A program made the position numbers and the translations under genes. From positions 40,352,771 through 40,416,770 of the forward strand of contig NC_134705.1 in NCBI RefSeq assembly GCF_043290135.1: a stretch of DNA of 64,000 nt. Reading direction: 5' to 3'. This stretch comes from Rhipicephalus microplus. Taxonomy: Eukaryota; Arthropoda; Arachnida; Ixodida; Ixodidae. Positions 49,185 to 60,564 of the stretch are shown piece by piece (the stretch's first letter is position 1; the number at the start of each line of letters is the position of its first letter). Under the pieces are notes generated by a model. That model ran no database searches. It had not been told where the DNA came from and worked only from the letters and a program-made list of their open reading frames with translations.

Positions 49185-50300
49185 GCTGAAGCGCTAAAGA
49201 GTAACAATGGTCTAAAGAAACAACTAGGGCAAGCGCTAACTTCCAACTAAAGTTTTATTGCAAAGCAGCAAGAATATATACCTGTCACATGACATCACAA
49301 TGAAATCAATCAATGCACAAAGATAAAGAAAAAAAACTCAGCAGCAGTGAATTTACAAAGAAAAATTTTGTGCCGGTGAGTTCCGGTAATCTAGTTTTTT
49401 TTTTGTTCGTGCGACGAATGGCTTGCTGATGCAGCTTCGACTTGCTATCGCCGCCGCCTCAATGATGAGCCTTAATTACACTATTGTTAGAGTGATTAGC
49501 CAGCACAGTTGTTTTATCAAACACTGGCTTGCACTTGCATTCTGTGCAATGAGTCGCCAGGAAACCATCAGATTCTTTTTTTACTTGCTGGTTATGTTCA
49601 GGTAATCGCACATTGAGGCATCTGCCTGACTGTCCTGTGTAACTTAGACTGAAGGTGCAGGGTACTTCATATACTGCCGCCTTCTTCACACATAGAACAA
49701 ACTCATTCGGGTGCTTAATTTTACACTCGTTAGGAGGGTCTTCTTACAGGATCAGTTCTTGCACGTAACTGCGACAACTTAATTGGCGCAGATAATACCA
49801 CCGAGATCCCCGCCCTCTGACCAATATTCGTTAAATTGTGTGATATTTCATGCATATATGGGATCACAGCCACCTTCTTACTCACGGCTGCCTGAGAAAC
49901 AGTGCACAAGGCACTGACTTTCGAGTATTTTCGCAGTTTTTCTGCTACGAATACCAGCAAGTGGCTAGGATACCCAGCTGCCCTCATATGGGGTACCTGC
50001 CCTCTGAAACTTTTCTGAATTGAACGATGCCTGACATCGTGAGTGCGCTGTGCAAACAAGCACGGACAACACCATGCTTGACCAGCTTGCTATATGCCGA
50101 AGCGAAAGGCAACAAAGGTTTTTAGAACGAGGCTCATCGCTCCAACATATATGACTACTTGAAAACGAAAGCCTCAGGTCCAAGGACCTCTGGGATCCAT
50201 TTTCAGGTGTCTCGTGCGTCAGAGTGGGTGGCGTTGGGAAATCTTTGAACAGCGTTAAATGCCTCTTGAAGGGACTGTTTCTCAGGCAGCCTTGAGTAAG
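49185..50300 (-). mobile_element. Penelope-like element, RT end plus GIY-YIG (copy A, minus)
   Basis: On the - strand, in broken frames: SKLVKHGVVRACLHSAL (RT thumb region of Penelope-like elements), AAGYPSHLLVFVAEKLRK, KKVAVIPYMHEISHN, then the endonuclease VYEVPCTFSLSYTGQSGRCL and NVRLPEHNQ (GIY-YIG core, here read VYE...SYTG). A shared 3' segment with poly(A)-like TTTATTGCAAAG lies at about 49,185-49,400, inverted relative to 51,600-51,850. 5' truncated and decayed. Confidence 0.78.
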
Positions 50301-50710
50301 AAGGTGGTTGTGATTCCATACATGCATGGAATTTCACACAACACAAACAAAATTAGTCAGAGGGTGGGGGTGTCAGCGGTATTTTCTGTGCAGAATAAGT
50401 TGTTGCAGTTATTTGCAAGGACTAATCCTGTAAGAAGACCTCCTAATAAGTGTAAAATTAAGCACCGGAATAAGTTTGTTCAATGCGTGAAGAAGGCAGT
50501 ATATGAAGTACCCTGCACCTGCGGTCTCGGTTACATCGGACAGTCAGGCAGATGCCTCAATGTGCGATTACCTGAACATAACCAGAAAGTAAAAAAGAGA
50601 TCTGATGGTTTCCTGGCAACTCATTGTGCAGAATACGTCACACCAACAGAAAAAAGAAGCAAAACTGCGATTCAGTCTAGTGGGAGTATATCCTTCTTGA
50701 AATTTTAGCG
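50270..50710 (+). pseudogene. Penelope-like GIY-YIG endonuclease (copy A, plus)
   Basis: A 149-codon open stretch homologous to the preceding copy and head-to-head with it: KKVVVIPYMHGISHN, NKCKIKHRNKFVQCVK, then YEVPCTCGLGYIGQSGRCLN and RLPEHNQKVKKRSDGFLATH. In the GIY-YIG nicking domain the two Tyr, the Arg of RLPEH and a His are visible. Interrupted at about 50,690 by another Penelope-like unit; its 3' end resumes at 51,600-51,850. Confidence 0.75.
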
Positions 50711-51597
50711 CAAGCACACAGGGAAGCAGAAAGAAATACAAATGGGCGCAATCTATCAACTGGTTTATTTTTTGAAAAATATTCACTTTATACTCCTCGG
50801 GTCTGTGCTCTCTGGCCACCAAAAAAAAAACAATAAATGCACTGCACACATATCACAAATAACAATAACAAGTTAAATGACTAATAGACACTAGCGAAAT
50901 TTTTTTCTCTAGTAAGGCTACCAAAGGGTGGCTAACACACTTGTCTTTCTGCTTGTCTACAAGATAAGCTTCCATTATCTCTCTTCGCATCTTGTTTCGA
51001 TTCCTATATACCATGGTAGTGTCGCAAAAACAAGGAGAGCACGCGCACTTATTGCAATGCATTGCCAAATGGGTGTTTGGGCGACCTTTCAGACTTGTCA
51101 TATGCTCCCTTAGCCTCGTGTTAATGCACCTGCCAGTCTGCCCTATATATACACAAGCACACAACAAAGGTATACAATACATCACATTGTGTGCACATTC
51201 AACACACTGAAGCTTATTTTGTATGCTGGTCCCTTTGTTACATTTCTGGTTGAACAACGCGCACACTCCTCTTATTTTCTTTTTGGCCGAAAACACAATC
51301 TTTACATCATGCTTTCCGGCCACCTTTTTCATGCTACGCGAAAGTGTGTTAGCCACCCTTCGGTAGCCTTACTAGAGAAAGAAATTTCGCTCATGTCTGT
51401 TAATCAATGGAATTGTTATCGTTATTTTTGATACGTGTGCAGTGCATTCGTTGTTTTTTTTTGTGAGCAGAGAGTGCAAATCTGAGGGGTATAATGTGAA
51501 TGTTCTTCGAAAAATAAACCAGTTGTTAGATTACGCCTGTTTGTCTTTCCTTCTGTGTCCCTGCGTGCTTGCGCGAAAATTTCAAGAAGAAAAAAGA
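50690..51597. mobile_element. Penelope-like element B with inverted ends, nested in A
   Basis: The ends are inverted repeats of about 240 bp: CTTCTTGAAATTTTAGCGCA at 50,688 mirrors the sequence ending at 51,597, and the SHP(L/S)VALLEK(K/E)ISL codons appear on both strands. Consistent with two copies in opposite orientation, one nearly complete for the endonuclease and one only a tail. Confidence 0.65.
50853..51356 (-). pseudogene. GIY-YIG endonuclease domain of Penelope-like element B
   Basis: 167 codons, intact from MANTLSRSMKKVAGKHDVKI. Core VMYCIPLLCACVYIGQTGRC, then INTRLREHMTSL, NTHLAMHCNKCACSPCF (a CX2C-H cluster typical of arthropod Penelope endonucleases) and REIMEAYLVDKQKDKCVS with the final Glu. 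The RT that should precede it is missing. Confidence 0.8.
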
Positions 51598-51850
51598 ACT
51601 GGATCACTTGAACTCACCGACACATGATTTTTTTCTTAAATTCACTGCTGCTTAGTTTTCACTTTTTTCTTTATCTATGTATTGATTGATTTCATCTTTG
51701 TGCATTGATTGATTTGATTGTGATGTCTGTGTCACGTATATATTCTTACTGCTTTGCAATAAAATTTTAGTGGGAAATTAACGCTTGTCCTCGTTATTTC
51801 CTTAGACCGTTGTTACCTTTTAGCACTTCAGGTCTTTAAGACATGAAAGC
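51598..51850 (+). repeat. 3' end of Penelope-like copy A (plus)
   Basis: Mirror image of 49,185-49,400: CTGCTTTGCAATAAAATTTT versus its complement there. Supports 50,270-51,850 as one interrupted element. Confidence 0.7.
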
Positions 51851-53460
51851 GAAAGGCCTTTTCTGTAAGTTAAATTTTGACTATGTTGACGGTGTGTAAA
51901 CACGTGTGTTTGTCATGTGTATTTGTGACCATTTTTGAGCAGTGATGCATCATTTCTTTTTCACTATAATCTCTCCAATATTATGTTTACTCGGGTACAC
52001 TGTTTGTAGTAAGCATGTCGAAACGACAGAGTGTCGCGCTCAGGGCTGCAGCTGAGCATATAGGCCCAATGACGCGCATTCGTTGCGTTTTCTTTGTTTG
52101 TCACTCACTGTGGCTGCATCAAGTGTTTTGGACGTCAAAAGCGGTCAGAAGCGCACTTGGTAGTACGTGGAACAGAACAGAGAATATTCTGCAAGATATG
52201 TCTGCGACAGGCTGTGGGAATGATAACACTGCTAACAGAAAAGTTTTGCCACATAGCTCAAATTATTCGGAAACTAACCCGGCCGATTCGCCACTGTTTG
52301 ATTTTCTGTGCTACTTCAGACAGCGCTTCTCACAGCCAAAAGAGTTGCATCCGCATCCCAAAAAAGGCTCTTCATTGGGGGTTGCCCAAGCTTGCATGTG
52401 GCCTATATCAATCTTCGTGTTGTCTGTAGATATGAATCATGCAGTGCAGAGCCAGACACTCTGGCGTTCTAGACCAACATGTTGCCCTCTGTACGAGCTG
52501 CAAGCATTGCTGTAGATGTAGCTGAAGTGCAATTTAAGCTGCTGTTAATCTCGGCCAATTGTGCACTGCTCTTGCATATAGAAAGGCTAACAGTTACAGC
52601 AACTGAAAATGTACGAGGGTAGCTTGGGCTTGGTTATTTCAACTTAATCCTCAAACAGCATGAAGGACACGGACAAGAGAGGCACATCACTGTGTTTGTG
52701 GACTCTCTTGTCAGTGTCCTGTGCACAGTGTCTGGAATAATTACGAAAGTTAACTCTATAACTTATTGTTAAGCGCTGAAGTGGCCTTGGTGTTCAAATT
52801 GCACATTATTAGGAAGAAAAGAAACACAGGGAGGTTAGCCAGTTCTCAGACCGGCTGGCTGCCCTGTAATAATAGATTAAACACTATGGTAAAAGAGACT
52901 ACAAATTCGTGCATAATCTTGCATTGTGAATGTATAATGTAATCAAACAGGGCTGTATTTATGCACACATAAATATGTACAGATCAAACAATATGAGTGC
53001 TTTTCACCCTTTAGAATATGCATTTATATATATGTCTGGTAACTATTACAACCATGGAACCTAATTTCTTCATCATTACACTCTGCTGGTGTAATTCATT
53101 GGTTTCTAAACAGCATATTTAGACTAAATACCCCATATGTGGTCACACTCATTATTGGAACTGCTGTCATTGCATCTGTAATGCTGTTGAGGTAATTTTT
53201 CAAAGCCCAGATTACACCCTGCAAACGTGCTTCATACACTGCTCATTGAGCATAAAGATTATGTTAGCTGTGTCAACAGTAGTGTTTATACACATGCATA
53301 TATTTGCAGGCTACCAGTGCCCTGACTGACTGACCACTGCTATCACTATGACAGATCCCCCAAGACCTTTGGTGAATTTGATGGAATGAATTTGACTAAA
53401 GGCAATCATATTGAGTTAACAGTCTCATTATTTTGTAGCATCTGGTGCGATTGCATGCAC
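51851..53460. other. Mostly unassigned sequence
   Basis: Contains one 166-codon frame (52015-52515, listed separately). Otherwise AT-rich, with no domain or RNA gene that I recognise. Confidence 0.45.
52015..52515 (+). CDS. Hypothetical ORF, 166 codons, unrecognised
   Basis: Starts MSKRQSVALRAAAEHIGPMT. Cys/His residues are scattered without a finger pattern, and there is no signal peptide or membrane segment. An overlapping frame at 52094-52429 is almost as long, so composition alone could explain both. Possibly a transposon remnant; I cannot assign a function. Confidence 0.2.
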   Translation: MSKRQSVALRAAAEHIGPMTRIRCVFFVCHSLWLHQVFWTSKAVRSALGSTWNRTENILQDMSATGCGNDNTANRKVLPHSSNYSETNPADSPLFDFLCYFRQRFSQPKELHPHPKKGSSLGVAQACMWPISIFVLSVDMNHAVQSQTLWRSRPTCCPLYELQALL

Positions 53461-53465
53461 GTCTG

Positions 53466-53692
53466 TCCGCCTCAGTGGAACAATGGCTAAGGTGCTCAAC
53501 TGCTAACCCAAAGGTCACGGGTTCAATGCCGGCTGCGGCGGTCACATTTTGATGGAGGCGTAATTGTAGAGGTACGTGTACTGTGCAGTGTCAGTGCACG
53601 TTGAAGAACACCACGTGTTTAAAATTTCCAGAGCCCTCCACTACATTGCTTCTCATTCGTATTGTGGTTTTGGGACGTAAAACCCCAGATAG
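53466..53692 (+). mobile_element. Ruka-like tRNA-derived SINE
   Basis: Near complete: A box AATGGCTAAGGTGCTC, B box GTCACGGGTTCAATGCC, body GATGGAGGCG, CAGAGCCCTCCACTAC and 3' end TTTTGGGACGTAAAACCCCA. Transcribed by RNA polymerase III if active; mobilised in trans by a LINE. Confidence 0.8.
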
Positions 53693-54167
53693 TATGCATA
53701 TGTACGTCGCTGCACCTAAAAATAAGTGTCATTTGATATATACCAATGTTATCTGTAGAACTGCTGTGGACAATCTATGAATGTTCACTCGCATCAAAAT
53801 GAACATCCTCTAAATATTGTATAATAATGCCAAATATTATATCAATATTGTGTGTGGAACTGATGTGGACATTATATGAAGGTCCACTCTGTTCAAAATG
53901 GACATCCTCTAGATTTTGTATGAATAATAAATTAACTTTTGTGGATATGCATTGAGGATAAAAATATGATATGATTGATAATTATTTGACATCTACTGGA
54001 CATCACATGGTTGGCTGCGAGATTTCAATGAAAAACACAGCGTCTTGTCTTTCTATACAATGAGTGAGCATGCAGCATATCTGTCCTGTAAGTAAATAGG
54101 CCCACATGCGTTTCAAACCAGTTAGCCACTTGTAGAAGAAACAGACACGAAAACTTTGCAAACATAC
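53693..54167. other. Unassigned sequence and MULE intron
   Basis: 54,040-54,167 is MULE-related (matched by 22 kb scraps). The rest includes an imperfect duplication at about 53,755-53,930 around ATGGACATCCTCTA-type words; a similar motif is present at 42,771-42,850. Confidence 0.5.
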
Positions 54168-54346
54168 CTCTTTGGATTTCCGATTTCCTTATCGATGATC
54201 AACATCGTATTAGTTGCCTTGCTGTATCTGGCGAGCCACTCGTGCGCATCGCCGTCTGTGCAGAGGTCGACGCGGAGGCCCTTCACGTCAGATGGGCCTG
54301 CCGAAATGGCGTCTATTTCGCACGTAAATTTGCGCGTAGCTGCCAT
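54168..54346 (-). pseudogene. MULE transposase first exon
   Basis: ATG at 54346 opens MAATRKFTCEIDAISAGPSD, then DLCTDGDAHEWLARYSKATN and TMLIIDKEIGNPKR, then donor AG|GTATGT at 54167. The same sequence with donor GTAAGT occurs at 21.9 kb. The start is preferred over upstream frame codons because homologous copies begin to diverge before it. No further exons of this copy lie downstream, so it is an orphan fragment of a third MULE copy. Confidence 0.55.
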
Positions 54347-54621
54347 GTCATTCGGTACCACGTCGTTGACCGAAACGCGCTTTACGTTTGATGTGCTGGC
54401 GTCTAATTCAGATGTGAGCGTCAGTAGGAATCGCGTTTCTGCAAGGGTAGTTGCTACTGGCCTGATGTGGGACAGAAGCGCGATACTGAACGTCAGGTAG
54501 TAATTTCGAACTTCAGTTCGCATGAATAAAAGTTCCCGTATTAAGTTCGCGTATGGCAAAGGCGTTTATTGAAGAAAACAAAACAAAAAAACAGCCTCTC
54601 CTTTGCAACTTTGCGGGTAGC

Positions 54622-54808
54622 ACGGTTCAGCTCACTGCATTTCCGATGGTAGCGGAAATGTAGGCCCGTGTGCTCAGATTTAGGTGCACGTTAAAGAACC
54701 CCAGGTGGGTGACCGAAATTTCCGGAGCCCTCCACTACGGCGTCTCTCATAATCATATGGTTGTTTTGGGACGCTAAACCCCACATATCAATCAAAACAA
54801 CGGTTCAG
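54622..54808 (+). mobile_element. 5'-truncated Ruka-like SINE with target duplication
   Basis: The SINE body from GCATTTCCGATGG to CCCCACATATCAATC (about 54,631-54,799) is flanked by ACGGTTCAG on both sides (54622-54630, 54800-54808). The tRNA-like part is missing; body and tail are little diverged. Confidence 0.8.
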
Positions 54809-55415
54809 ACCAGCTCCTACACGGAGAAGGAATGATGGGTTCAGAATCGCAGACGGGAAAGGTATAGGAAGTGTTGCGACAGGTTGTGGGTGCTTCCGTA
54901 CGATGAAACAGCCGAAAAACACCGCGCATTCTATCGCGGGTGCGTGCTTGCGTCACTTCTACGTACCTACAGGCGTGCGCGTCGCCTACAGAATGTAACC
55001 AATAGCGTGCGAGCAATCCTGACGCAGGCGTCCTGCTCGCACTTTTTTTTTCTCTCTTCCGTGCGATGCGGGGCCAGCAATTCCAAAAACGCAACCGGGC
55101 ACGCTCTCTTTTTTGATCTCAAGTACACCGTCGTCCTTCATTAAAGGCAACACGTGAGCGCGTGTTGCCTTTAATGATGATGGTTCATCAGTCGACAACA
55201 AAAGAAAAGACGTTGGCTTTTTACGTCATCTATTGGCAAACAAAACAACCAGTTATGGCCGCTGGACAAGCGCTGCAAGATACTGTAGGCAGCCGTTGTA
55301 GAGAGCAGTCGCGCGATTGCGTGTTCCCTTTCATAAAGGCGACAGTGTACCTCCCCAAAGCCCACGAGTTCGCACGCCAGGTGCTCGCCCTGGTAATCCT
55401 CCGGTAGCCGAAAAC
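54809..55415. other. Unassigned sequence
   Basis: No gene recognised. Contains the hairpin at 55139-55176. Confidence 0.5.
55139..55176. repeat. Perfect 16 bp hairpin
   Basis: CATTAAAGGCAACACG, loop TGAGCG, exact inverted copy. No T-run follows, so this does not look like a bacterial-type terminator. Confidence 0.9.
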
Positions 55416-55419
55416 TCGC

Positions 55420-56855
55420 AGTCTACGTACGCGGGCCCAGGTAGCGAAACTTGGAGACTTTCTTCCCAACGTGCACTTCAGGCTAAGCTTTGAACCGCCT
55501 GACTGCGTCATCGTTGCGGAAGGTTATCTCGAACTTTCCCCTCCCAAAGTTCTGCACGCAAGCCACATCTTCGACCTGGAAGCGCGTGAGCAAATCTTTG
55601 CATATGTCAACTTCGCGGACACCTCTAGGCACACGACCAGAAAAGGTCATGGGCCTCAGACGCGAAGGGTCCCCCATCGCGGCAAGCGTACCACGCGGCA
55701 GTGGGGTCAGATGCTAGCTAGCCTACCAAGAAAAATCTAAAAGTAAAACTAGCCTATTCTGACAAAAAAAAAAAGCTCTCAAAGCGGGAGAAAAAACCTC
55801 ACCAAAACGTGCGAGATGCCGACGAGAATCCGGTGCGGGCGCCCGCCGGGTTAAAGCATGCCAAGTCGCGTGACTCGCGTCCCTCCTGGAAAAAGACAAA
55901 CGCCTGTCCGAACAAAGGAAAACAAGCGCCGCTAAACCCGCACGCGTCCGATCAGTTAAGTAGCGCGCAAAAAATGCAACCTTACCGTTGTCAGAAAGGT
56001 AGGGGAGTTGGCACCCGAAAGCGCCGCGTCCCAGAGTACATGTCACTCATCAACCCTTCATCATCCAGTTACGTTCAACCCGGTAAGGGTCCCGCCCTTG
56101 GGTAGAGGACGGGTCTTTTTTTGTTTTGGTTGAACGGCCCTACCCGGACAAGGGTGCCGCATCCACGCGGCGCGCAAAGCACCGTGCGGACACAACATAT
56201 CTCGCGGCTTCACGCCGCGAGATGGCCGGTACCTTTCCCAGGTAAGGGGGCCACTCTTTAGTGCCGCTGACGAGGTCAGGGCACACGGAGATGTGGCCAA
56301 TCCTTAGTGACCGGAGGTCGAAGACCCCCGTGGTCCCCGCTCAAAGTGAGCGGTTGCGCTACGCCCCCGCGGCGCGCCGAAGACGATCGGCGCGCGCGAG
56401 AAACACGTAGCAGGCTTGTACCCGCTGGCTGCCTGCCAGCGAGCGGTTTGAATTGCGCGCGCGTCGCAGCAGTCGCGCGCGCAACAGACCCGAATACACA
56501 CGCCGGCGGCGGGGGCTAGCAAGGGAAACGAGCTTAGCTCGGAGGGGAAAAGAGTGCATGCTTTCCCTCTCTGGTAGAGGAGCGAGAAAGGAGGAGAGAG
56601 CGCCGGCTGAAGGGCGCGCTCTTTGAACGAAAACGCGTTCCCCCGGAGAAGGAAGGAGGGAGGCGCTGCCGATCAGAATGTGGAGTATTGGTGGAGGAAA
56701 AGCAGAGAAGTCGATAAAATAACATCCCAGCCAAGAGTAGTGGCTGGGCACAATTAAAAAGACATCCGAGTTGAGGGACAGAATTTAAACTCGAACTATT
56801 AAGGTAGGCTAGATGGCGCATGCCGTCACCCCGATTCAAAGGGGAGGCCTTTAAT
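55420..56855 (-). mobile_element. Tx1-type element B, 5' region and start of ORF1
   Basis: About 1.17 kb of GC-rich leader (56,850-55,680) followed by an ORF1 start. The remainder of the element (rest of ORF1, ORF2) is absent after about 55,420. The leader contains several strong inverted repeats, for example TCTCGCGGC/GCCGCGAGA at about 56,201-56,222. It begins directly beside the 3' tail of Tx1 element A. Confidence 0.65.
55483..55677 (-). pseudogene. Tx1 element B ORF1, N-terminal fragment
   Basis: MGDPSRLRPMTFSGRVPRGV, then GRGKFEITFRNDDAVRRFKA and stop, aligning with MVAPSRVRPMTFAGRVPNGT of element A ORF1. The RRM-like fold start is recognisable; the zinc knuckles are missing. A divergent family member. 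Confidence 0.75.
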
Positions 56856-56857
56856 CA

Positions 56858-56882
56858 TCGTCATCATCATCATCATCATAAG
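56858..56882 (-). repeat. (ATG)n 3' tail of Tx1 element A
   Basis: On the coding strand ATGATGATGATGATGACGAT, directly followed by element B leader sequence. Confidence 0.85.
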
Positions 56883-56996
56883 CAAATCGCCAGGCGTGGT
56901 CGCTTGTCCTAGCGCGGAATGAACGCGCTGTTGGACTTAAACAAGGCATGCAGGCGAGTGATGCCTCGCCAAATCGTGCTGCTAGATGTTCCGCCA

Positions 56997-59900
56997 TCAT
57001 AGCTGGATGGTTCGTTGCCCTTTAGACTCACTATAGATCACTGCCGGTCGGTGCCAGGTTTCGAGAAACTTCTTCGCGCCTAGGCGATGCCGCTCACGAC
57101 AGAGATGAAACCAGACCTCCTTCCACACTTTTGCAAGCACTTCGTGGAGGCCCGGCAGTCTCCCCTGGTAAACGGCATCGCATCACGCCAACCAAACTTG
57201 GTATAGGCACTCGACGAGAAGAAGCACGAACTGGTCGACCGCGTGAGACGGGAGCGGATTTAAATAACGGACCGCGGGATATGGAACTCCCGGGAGCTGA
57301 AATAAGTCGGCTATCTTTCGGAGTAGGGCTTTTGTAAGAGCGCACTCGTGAAAGATGTGAACCGCGTCCTCTCGACTTTGACAGAATGGACAAACACCTC
57401 ACTGGATGTTTGATGTGAAGGGTCTGTACATTATTGGCAGACACTTCCTTGCCAGGCGGTACATAAAAGAAGCACGCTTGGCATCGAGAAAACTGACAGT
57501 GATGAGATGCCAGTTCGGCTTGTGCCGGGACAGGTCAAACACCTTGTAGCGCTCTGGTGGAGGCAGGGTTATGAGGTCGACTAAATCTTGGAGTTGCACC
57601 TCAACTACGTCACACTCTGGATCGACGCGCTGAATCTCCGCGAGTGTCCTAGCCGCAATCGCGTAAAAAACTGACGGGGTTCCCGAACGGGGCACACAGT
57701 GAGAGAGGGCGCCCGCCGAGAACTGCCGTAAGCGCGTGCTAAGGAAGAACGACGCGAAGCTTCGAGTGAGTGTCATGTCCGAGTCTAACGCTACGCGGGT
57801 CCATCTGACGTGAAGCGCCCTGGCCATGAGCCTCAGGTCGGGGACTCCGAGTCCTCCCTGATCTCTGGGCAGCTTCAGGACCAGGCGCCCCACGTAAACA
57901 CATGAACTGCTCCATAGAAAATCGAAGAGAGTCTTTTCCAAGCGATTCTTGGTTTGACTCGCGACCGGTATAACGCTAGCCAGGTAAGTTAAAATCGAGA
58001 AGAGCAACGATCTTGTGATCGTTACCCTTGCAGTCAGCGGACAAGAGAGTTTGCCGAACACCTTGATTCTGGCTTCAAGCTTGTCTTCAGCTATCCGCCA
58101 GTTTTCAGGAGTGAGGCCTCCCGGTTCGAAATGGAAACCTAGAATGCGCAGCCTCGCCTTCACGGGTAAGCCGTGCACGGGCTGCGCGCTACTTGGAGCT
58201 GAGTTTAAGTACATTACTGCACTTTTCGACCAATTAACGCGTGCGCCGCTCGCCTCGCAGTACTCGTCTAAAACTTCCAAAACGGTGCAAACGGTTGCCT
58301 CGTTTTGGACTACGATAGACAAGTCGTCCGCGTAGGCAAACAGCGCGACGGGAGTGGCGCCCGGTGGAAGGGGAAACTGACAAAGTCGGCTGTCGCCAGA
58401 CAGTCGCTGCAGAAGCGGCTCGAACGCGAGCACGTACAGGGCAGGCGAGAGCGGGTCGCCCTGCCTGACCCCCCTGCACACGTCGAACGACTCCGAGACG
58501 CGATCCTGTATGATGACAGCAGACGTCGGCCGAGAATACAGAGCTCTAATCATGCTAACAAACCTGTCACTAAATCCTGCCTCGTTTAAAACTTAAAAGA
58601 TGAAGTGATGGCTTATTCTGTCGAACGCCTTTTCCTGATCGAATGAGCAAAGAATACCCGAAACGTCCCGTGCATTCGCCCATTCAATCAAGTCTCTAAT
58701 CGCGAAGCCATGTAATTGGCAGGATCGTTCTTTAACACAGCATGCCTGGTATGGTCCCAAAACAGTACTAAGTACTGGGGTGAGCCTAACAAACAGGCAT
58801 TTGGCTATGAGCTTGTAGTCACAGTTGAGTAGTGTGATGGGGCGCCACGCCCGAAGGTCGGTGCGTCTCGACTCGTCCTTACAAAGGAGAGTGATTAGCC
58901 CCTTCCTCTGAGTCGTTGACAGCGTCCCTTCACGCAGCAGCCTATTCACCAGAGCGATGAAGGGCTTCCCGAGCACTTCCCACAGTTTGACGTAAAATTA
59001 CACCGTCAAGCCGTCGGTGCCCGGGCTACGATTACGCTTCATAGTCACTAAGGCCGCGTGGAGCTCCTCCTCCACGATGGGGGAGTCGCAGAGCTCGAAT
59101 ACCTGATCGTTTTTTACGAACGGAAAGTCGGCCGAGGTTGGCTCAGCGTAAAGGTTCTCGTAGAACCGCTTTGCCACCTCAAGTACCCCGTCCGGCGTTT
59201 CCACTAGGCTACCTGTCTCTAAATCGATGAGGGACATCAGAGGCGTGCGTGTCCTAGCTAGGTGTCGCCGCAAGACGGTCCGACTACACCATGCCTCCAT
59301 TACCCATCTCTCAGCGCGAGCCACGGCCTTGAGGCCATCCCAGCGTCGCTGGAGCGCTACTTTTAGCTCTTTACGAAGCGTAGCCAGCGCGGACGCAATG
59401 CCAGGGCCGGTGGAGTCCGGCCGAGACAGCAGGAGGATCACACCGGAGATAATTCTGATCTCCGCGCGTTCCTCCCGCGCTCGGCGCTTGCCCCACGACT
59501 GAAAGCATTCCACGACGTCGGCCTTCACTTCATCCCACCTGTCGCCGTCTAGCTCTGGTGTTGCGTGTACCTTGCGTTGTATTAAACGCGCCACGTCGAC
59601 GAGTATTTCTCTGTCCTTTAAGAGCCGGGCGTTGAGGCACCACGGCCGCTTACCCTGAGCTGCGATGTCTGTGCCGGCGAGCCTTAAAATCAGGAGGCAG
59701 TGGTGGCTTAAAGCCGAGGAGACTAACCACGAGGAATGCATACTGGGTGCTAGTGACGGCGAGACGTAAAAGCGGTCGATCCTGCTTCGCGCGTTCCTGC
59801 CAGTCCAAGTCATTCCTGACTGGGCCGGCAGAAGAGCGCGCAAAGCATCGATCAGCCCCAGCTCATCGACTAACTCGCGCAGTACGCCTTCGCCACGCCT

Positions 59901-60389
59901 ATCTGTCCATTTCGGAGGGGTGCCTCTGAAAGTTCGACGGTCAATGCGATATAGCACGCAATTGAAATCCCCCACCAGTACGACTCGAGAGGGGCCGACT
60001 AGGTGGTTATCCAATGCGGCAAAGAAATCTTTCTGCGAGCGGAAGTCGTTTGGAGCATACAAGTTTACGATGCGAATGCCAGAATCGGGATCCATCCACA
60101 TTAGACGGCCATCAGTGTCCCTGAAGTAGCGCAGCACGGAACCCGTGAAGCGTGGCATCAAAACGATAGCCACGCCCCGCGAACCGCTCGCGCCATAACC
60201 CCAGTAGGACCTGGTGCCAAACGTCGCGTCGAAGGACCTGATCTGACCGAGTCGATGGACGTAAGTCTCCTGTGGTACGAGGATATCTACCTTTCTAGCA
60301 CGAGCTAGCTCGATAACTGCGTTCTGTTTCGCGGCGCGTGAGAGGCTGCGACAGTTGAAGGAAGCGATAGTAAGAGAAAGAAAAGCCAT
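56997..60389 (-). pseudogene. Tx1 ORF2: APE endonuclease and reverse transcriptase
   Basis: 1,131 codons in one frame from ATG 60389 (MAFLSLTIASFNCRSLS). Endonuclease: FNCRSL, PQETYV, YWGYGASGSRGVAIVL, VGDFNCVL, MTWTGRNARSRIDRFYV, SSALSHHCLL. RT: RNRSPGTDGLTV, WRPITLLNCDYKL, CSFDQEKAFDRISH, CRGVRQGDPLSPALY, active-site FAYADDLSIVV, then ARLRILGFHFE. C-terminal CPFCQSREDAVHIFHEC knuckle. In-frame stops: TAA 59000-58998, TAA 58595-58593, TGA 57401-57399, TGA 57185-57183. The endonuclease has SSALSHHCLL where SDH is usual, so its catalytic Asp-His pair may be altered. Not functional as read. Confidence 0.88.
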
Positions 60390-60564
60390 AGTTAGAGATC
60401 AGAAAAAGTGCGCGAGTTGCGCTAAAGAGGCGAACAGAAGGGCGAAGGGAAGAGAACGGCGATATGCCGATCGCGAGCTAAGCTACGGACTCTCCCGCGG
60501 CGGGAGAGACCGGTGTGGACGGGTACGACGTGTCCGAAAGTTCGGAATAGTCGCACGCGACCGA

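Noticed and set aside
50853..51356. GIY-YIG domain as a homing endonuclease or UvrC-like repair protein
   Set aside because: The cysteine-rich arthropod Penelope layout and the neighbouring RT remnant fit a retroelement endonuclease.
53466..53540. Functional tRNA gene from A and B box matches
   Set aside because: No cloverleaf with a paired acceptor stem is evident and the sequence continues into the SINE body.
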